Shown: positions 59,020 through 64,000 of the stretch, one piece after another | Layout of the letters: every line of letters begins with the position of its first letter | Numbering within the stretch: position 1 is the first letter of the stretch | Source of the DNA: Rhodamnia argentea | Taxonomy: Eukaryota; Streptophyta; Magnoliopsida; Myrtales; Myrtaceae | DNA: 64,000 nt | Assembly (NCBI RefSeq): GCF_020921035.1 | Contig: NC_063160.1 | Coordinates: 23,159,095 to 23,223,094, forward strand | Reading direction: 5' to 3' | Made by a program: the position numbers and the translations under genes | Notes under the pieces: generated by a model | The model's database searches: none | Seen by the model: the letters and a program-made list of their open reading frames with translations, nothing else | What the model was told of the DNA's origin: nothing

Positions 59020-60018
59020 TCACTGCCGTATCTTACCCTCTCTGCTTCCTTCCTACTTCTTGGGAATCCCTTATCCGCTTTTATATGTACAATCCTGCAC
59101 AGCTTCTTCATTCGCAATCTTCCCTCTGGGTCGCCCCATCATTTTATCTGCTGTTACTTTTCTTGCAAGCAGAGTTGGAATTCGATTTCGACAGGGATGG
59201 GTCATGATACTATGCATAGTATGCCTTCCAAGCATACATTGATGTTTGGTGAAGAAATTACTCTTCAGGAACTTTCACCACATCCGAACATGGTAATCAC
59301 TAAAAAGAAAAGAAGGGGTCACTGGCTAAAGATAACGTGTTAAGGCATGTTAAATTTACTCAGACTGGCAATGGGGGGTGTTCAGAGTTTGCATTTCCCG
59401 CAAAGCAAAGGATTTGTTGGTTCAAAAGGTCTAAAGCTTGTCTTTGAAACCAAGCTATCAACCATGATTCATCCATCTGTACTTCTCGCTCTTACACTTC
59501 TGCATAGCGTGGAAGCTTGCCTTCTCTTTTTCCCTTCATTTTTTTTTCGTTTTTTTGAGCAATTCGGGAAGGAGATTCCAAAATCTATAAATAGGACTAT
59601 GGCTTTTCTGCGACTATCCAAGGAGTTTCGGATCTTCATCAAGGTCAGAGAAGTTACTTCCTGATCCAGTTTTCGCTGTTCCTGATCACTGATGATAAAA
59701 AAAGTGCTTATCTGCTCATTACATGTAGAATACTGCAGAAGTTTCAGAATCATAATCCAGAAGCAAATCAAGGTGGACATGAATAAGCGAGAAGAAAATT
59801 TGCGATAAGATGCTACTTCACCTAAGTGCAGAAGCAAAATACTCAAGTCAGATGAGTCAGTTTGCGATATACATGCTTTCGCATAAGATAACGGCATGCA
59901 TACAAGATTGAAGACCTCTATTGACTATACAGTCTCACGGATGGGTAAATCAGAATTTCCTCTCTCAGCACGAGAGATCCCGACTTCCTCCATGTAAAGC
60001 TCAAGCTGATAAACATTT
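59020..60018. other. Spacer between uclacyanin 5' end and MGSCVS gene 3' end
   Basis: No gene recognised; the left part is the uclacyanin promoter, with TATATGTA near 59081-59088 as a possible TATA element. Confidence 0.35.
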
Positions 60019-60800
60019 CTAATCATGCACGGCTATTGCAGGGCTCATCTTCTTATTCCCCTCACTTAAACTGCCGTACAAAGACAATCTAGGGAGGCAA
60101 CAAGGCGTGGTTCTAACGGGTTTCTGCTTCTCCATCACATAATCTCCATTAGAAGTCCTTTCGCTGCTACACATGGAAGTGGGTTTAGAGATGTAAGGCG
60201 TTCCTTGATTAGAGCTCGGAAGAACATCGAGTATAGTTGGCTTGGCTTCAGCCTTTGCTTCTGCAGTTGCTTTGTCAGCCAGAGCATCGTGATCGGCAAC
60301 ATCTTCTTGCCCCCCGAGGCTATCTCGGAAAAGTTCAGCGAGTTTCTTTTTCTTAGCTGTTGGGGAAGGTTCGGGAAAGGGGACAGGTGCTTTGTCCTGA
60401 GGGGCATTCTTAACCAATTGTGTTCCCCTGAATAAGGATGGGTGGATAGGAGTGTTTCCCTGGGAAGGAGTACTCCCACGAGAAGGAGTCAAATCTGCAG
60501 TAGAAACAAGAATGAGCACACAGATAACAAAAAGAAGTACAATTAGAATGATATCAACCCGCAAACACTTTGAACAGTATTTGACATGCTGTTGTTCGCT
60601 TCAAGGCATATGATGAATAAAAGCAAACTCTGGTGTTTGACATATGCACTTTGGCTGAAGAATTATCGATTAGAGATCAGTGCAAGTTTGCAGCCCCGGT
60701 TCTCAATGTCAAGATGGTGTCAGGTACATTTTGAAGAGACTTCAATTGATTGCCATCACTTCACTCGGTAGAAGACTAAATACCCAATTCATCGCCCCTA

Positions 60801-60832
<32 letters not shown>

Positions 60833-62828
60833 CATTTTGTGAGTGGTGCTTGGTGCTTAATAAGGTGAGAGTGCCAAGATAGTTGTCTAAAACCTGCCAT
60901 TTTACAAAAGCATCCTCCTCAATCAAGAGCAACTTAAATTGATAAAAGGAAGGAAGCAACTCAACTAGTGAAACATTAAGCAAACCATAAAGCACCACGC
61001 ATATTTCTTACCACCATTGACACTGAAAAAATCATCTTCACAGTCCGACTCTAACCAGGGCTTCGAATCGAAGAAAACATCCTCTTTACTGCCTGCATTT
61101 GACAAAGATAGGTAGTTCAAATGCAAGCATTGATAATACAAGAAAATGAAACCACATAGGAAAAACACAAGTCGATACAGCACGCATTCAGATTTAAGCA
61201 TCTAGAGAAGCAAAGCTTATTGGGTCGCTCAGCATAAAGATCAAATCCAGTAATTACACGATAGTTCATTCCTTTAGTCAGCTAATTACAACAACAAAAA
61301 ACAGAAAAACTAGTGACGCAAACATCATCACCACTCTCTAATAAATGAAAGGATCTTTGAGTGCTGCTTGGTTTAGGCGGCACTGTTGAACAGAAGTAAT
61401 GTAAGTATAAGAAATCAAAAGGATAGTCTCCTTGAAAAGGAAAACACTTTGAACAGATATAGCAATTAAAGAAGATAGTATGGTATTAAAAACATGTGCT
61501 TAATAGGAAAAGGCTAGGTTCTGCGTATTCTGTCCAAATGTCCGAATGATCTTCCAATAATCGACGTACTACTTTAATCAAATTTAAGGTCCATCATTGA
61601 CCTCTCATCTGATGAAGCTAAAGGCAACTCGATACAAAGTCAAGAACAATTGCAACCCGAAGTGTTCAAAAATTACCTACTAAATTTTTACTGTAAATTC
61701 CAATTGTCTTTCCGATTAAATCGTATAACTGCATTCTACTTTGCCTCTCAGTCTCACAAGACAAAGTCCAGATTCGAGTGAAGCCCTGATCGAAACATGC
61801 CCTCCAAACGTCCCTCCACCACAACTAGTCTTCGTAGGGAGCAACAGAACAACTCTTTGATCTGTGAGCGTGCCCCTGAGTTCAGTATCATATAGACTAC
61901 TGCTCCATACAAGAAATCCCGTTATCACTTGCCACTTATACGGCTTGAATATACACATTGCTCACAAAGAAGCTTTCTTAATACAGAGAAGACCAAGCAG
62001 TTAAAAGATATAGGAGAGGTCCTGTCTATTCCGGGTGACTATTCCCTCAAACAGGGTTGGTAAATATGATGTGAAATCATCAAAGCCTCAGCGAGCAACA
62101 ATCTTTGCAGATTCAGTATTCCAATCATCACAAAAATTAACTAGTCTAGATCATCATGGGCGATAGTAAATAAACAAACAAATCATCCAATTGCCGGAAA
62201 AACTCCTTGACCGGGCAAATTGCGAAATAAGGACTTGAAACATTCCCATCAAAAAGAGGGGAAAAAAGCCAACACATCTGCGAACTAAAGCTTCACAAAG
62301 CAGATTGCTTAAGAAACTGAACTACACCATAAAATAAAGCACAAAAAGAACCATTTCGTCATGACCATACAAAAAGCGAAGCTCGTGGATTGCCCTCGTT
62401 TGTGCTTCGACAACAAGCAATCATTTCATCATCAGGCAATCAATAAAGGGGCAAAAACACCATTACTTCAAACACACACCGCAAAATCATACAAGAAACG
62501 ATAAAGAAAGGGAAATGAAAAAAGGCGTTCCTTTACACGACGAAAGGAAAAGTCGGAAGCAAAAGCCCCACTCCGTTTCCCTGCTTCCATTAACCACACC
62601 AACGCCCTCCATCCCAGAAGTATATCAAAGGGAAAAAGAGAAGGACGTCGAGATCGCACCGTAGTCTCTGAAACTCGTCGTTGACCGAGGACCAGGCGAC
62701 CACTGAGACTTGAGGGAGCCACCATTGATCGGAGCCTCGCCGTCGACAGCCTTTTCCTTGATCGGCGAAGGCGGGATCGCCGCGGCGGAGCTGGAGTTCC
62801 CGCGAGCTGATGAAACGCACGAACCCAT
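60019..62828 (-). CDS. MGSCVS protein, predicted N-myristoylated, unknown function (At3g27210-like)
   Basis: Exons (minus) 62660-62828, 61012-61092, 60019-60494; GT-AG throughout, 726 nt, 241 residues. MGSCVSSARGNSSS is a strong N-myristoylation signal with Cys4 for palmitoylation, so plasma-membrane attachment is likely. Exon 2 encodes the acidic motif DSKPWLESDCEDDFFSVNGG, the family's best signature. The third exon is Pro/Ser/Thr-rich low-complexity sequence (TPSRGSTPSQGNTP), then KKKKLAELFRDSL and a Cys pair near the end (TTPCCLPRLSL). No enzymatic domain. I recall similar proteins as plant unknowns; At3g27210 would be the positional match. Intron 1 is long (about 1.57 kb). Intron 2 has a GA repeat. 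Confidence 0.88.
60803..60832. repeat. (GA)n microsatellite in intron 2 of the MGSCVS gene
   Basis: About 15 GA units, CT on the gene strand, in the intron between exons 2 and 3. Confidence 0.92.
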
Positions 62829-63742
62829 TCCCTCCCTACTCTTTCTAAACTGACAGCGCAGAAACCATTGCAGCGTCTGGAGTACCCAAACAAAAAAGAG
62901 AGCTTTTCACAGAGGAGAGAGAGAGAGAGAAACGAGCCGGTGACGTGGTTTTTTTTTTTTTTGCGATATTTGTTGTGTGCTAAAGTAGAAATTTTGGACC
63001 AAAAAAAGTAGAAATTTAGGTGAAAAAAATGGAAAAATCAGAGGTTTTGAGAAATTGGTGATTGTGGTTTTAATACATGGCAAGTCAATCTTAGGTGCGG
63101 TTCACTATAAAAACCAAGCAATTATTCTCATGCGAACCTGTTCGACCAAAAAGAAGAACAGGAAACCTATAGTGGGGTGTGAAAGCGTGGACACAAGTCA
63201 AGTCACTCGACCCGCTTAATAAACGAGAATGTTCTGAAGTGGTTTGAGAATTAGATACGATTGATTAACTTCTTGAAAATCGTTGTGCCTTATAACTTGA
63301 TTCGAGAATTCCTCAAGACAATACATTTTGACTATCGCGAGATATATTGGTAATTGCGGATCTTCTGATTGGAATGGAATTCGCAACGTACGAAGCGATT
63401 TTATTTTGATCAAACTTCTCGACCTTTACTACATAAAGAGGAAAGATATGAACCTCCTGAGAAAGTCTAGAAAAATCTAGGGCACGTCCCATTTGTCTGT
63501 TCCTCTGCTAGGACTTTATTTCTTTCTCACATGGCCACGTTTGTCCTTAATCTTTGATTGGGCACGGTTTAAAAAAACCCTATTAATTCCAATTTCATCT
63601 GAAGGGGAACTTGCATTTTGATGTGTGGACATCATTGTATTTTAACAGCTTTGACTCATCAATGAATACAAATATCTTGATGGGTATTTTTAGAACTCAA
63701 GGCATTGGCTTTAGCTTTCAATTTGAATCTCCTCCCTTTGTT
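62829..63742. other. 5' flank of the MGSCVS gene and spacer
   Basis: A GA repeat at about 62918-62931 lies in the likely 5' UTR or promoter, followed by a T-run. No gene further right. 63733-63742 is the left target duplication of the SINE. Confidence 0.4.
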
Positions 63743-63943
63743 GTTGTTGTTGTTTTTTTTTTTTTTTTATAACCGAAGTTTCCCACGTGTAATGAACTAT
63801 TCCTGGGGGTGGTGGGGATATGAGCGTTAATGCCACCAGTTAAGTCCTCCAAGATATGGTCGGGGAGATTCGAACTTGAGACCTCATAAGTTTAACTGTC
63901 CAAAGCCCAGGGATCTCACCAACTCGGCCAACGCTTCATTTCA
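63743..63943 (-). mobile_element. tRNA-derived SINE with target-site duplication
   Basis: On the minus strand a tRNA-like head carries an A box TGGCCGAGTTGG (63919-63930 on plus) and a B box AGTTCGAATC (63866-63875). A tRNA-unrelated body follows, ending in an A-run (63753-63768) and CAA repeats. A direct repeat TCCCTTTGTT flanks it at 63733-63742 and 63944-63953. Together these define a SINE rather than a tRNA gene. The near-perfect duplication suggests a fairly recent insertion. Confidence 0.82.
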
Positions 63944-64000
63944 TCCCTTTGTTTTTTTTTTTTTTTGTGCCAATTTGATTGTTCAATTGTCCAATTTCGT

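Noticed and set aside
63860-63940. tRNA gene at the right end
   Set aside because: The head has A and B boxes but no proper cloverleaf. It is followed by a body, an A-tail and flanking duplication, so it is a SINE.

Overview
The window is nuclear DNA of a flowering plant. The genes have plant-type GT-AG introns, one is plastid-targeted (a bS21 precursor), and there are plant-only families (DUF579, DUF642, CYP94, uclacyanin, plant TOM20). The gaps are full of plant LINE, SINE, MITE and Mutator-type debris. The set and order of genes fit a core eudicot, probably woody. I cannot name the species. Coding GC is split: the short-intron or intronless genes (RNR2, CYP94, the DUF579 gene) are very GC-rich, while the intron-rich genes and intergenic DNA are AT-rich.

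Layout. At 0-8 kb: a LINE 3' end, a TIR element, an unrecognised coding-like region, a DUF579 arabinogalactan O-methyltransferase-like gene with one frameshift, and tRNA-Leu(AAG). At 8-21 kb: a seven-exon conserved gene of unknown function, intronless ribonucleotide reductase small subunit, a MITE-filled gap and TOM20. At 21-30 kb: ENY2 and a plastid-type M48 peptidase transcribed divergently from a short shared promoter, then a DUF642 cell-wall protein convergent with M48. At 30-44 kb: a repeat-rich stretch broken only by an intronless CYP94 P450, ending in a possible organelle-DNA insertion. At 44-64 kb: plastid ribosomal protein S21, four more transposon remnants, a CLC-a/b type nitrate/proton exchanger, a uclacyanin, a predicted N-myristoylated MGSCVS protein, and a tRNA-derived SINE with target-site duplication.

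Exon structures were built by hand. In every spliced gene all exons join in frame with consensus splice sites and total to a whole number of codons. From memory of the Arabidopsis map, RNR2 (TSO2), TOM20, ENY2, M48 peptidase, S21 (GHS1), CLC-B, a cupredoxin and an unknown protein lie in the same order on chromosome 3 (about At3g27060 to At3g27210). The window therefore looks like a conserved ancestral block with DUF642, CYP94 and transposons added or retained between its members. The genes share no single pathway: they cover dNTP supply, mitochondrial import, transcription/mRNA export, plastid translation and proteolysis, vacuolar nitrate storage and wall chemistry.

No bacterial-type system, CRISPR array or clear retroviral element was seen. 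The most unusual points are CT microsatellites abutting 5' splice sites in the unknown gene, a duplicated E2F-like element upstream of RNR2, Mutator-type elements with long TIRs and GC-rich cores, and a start codon split by an intron in ENY2.
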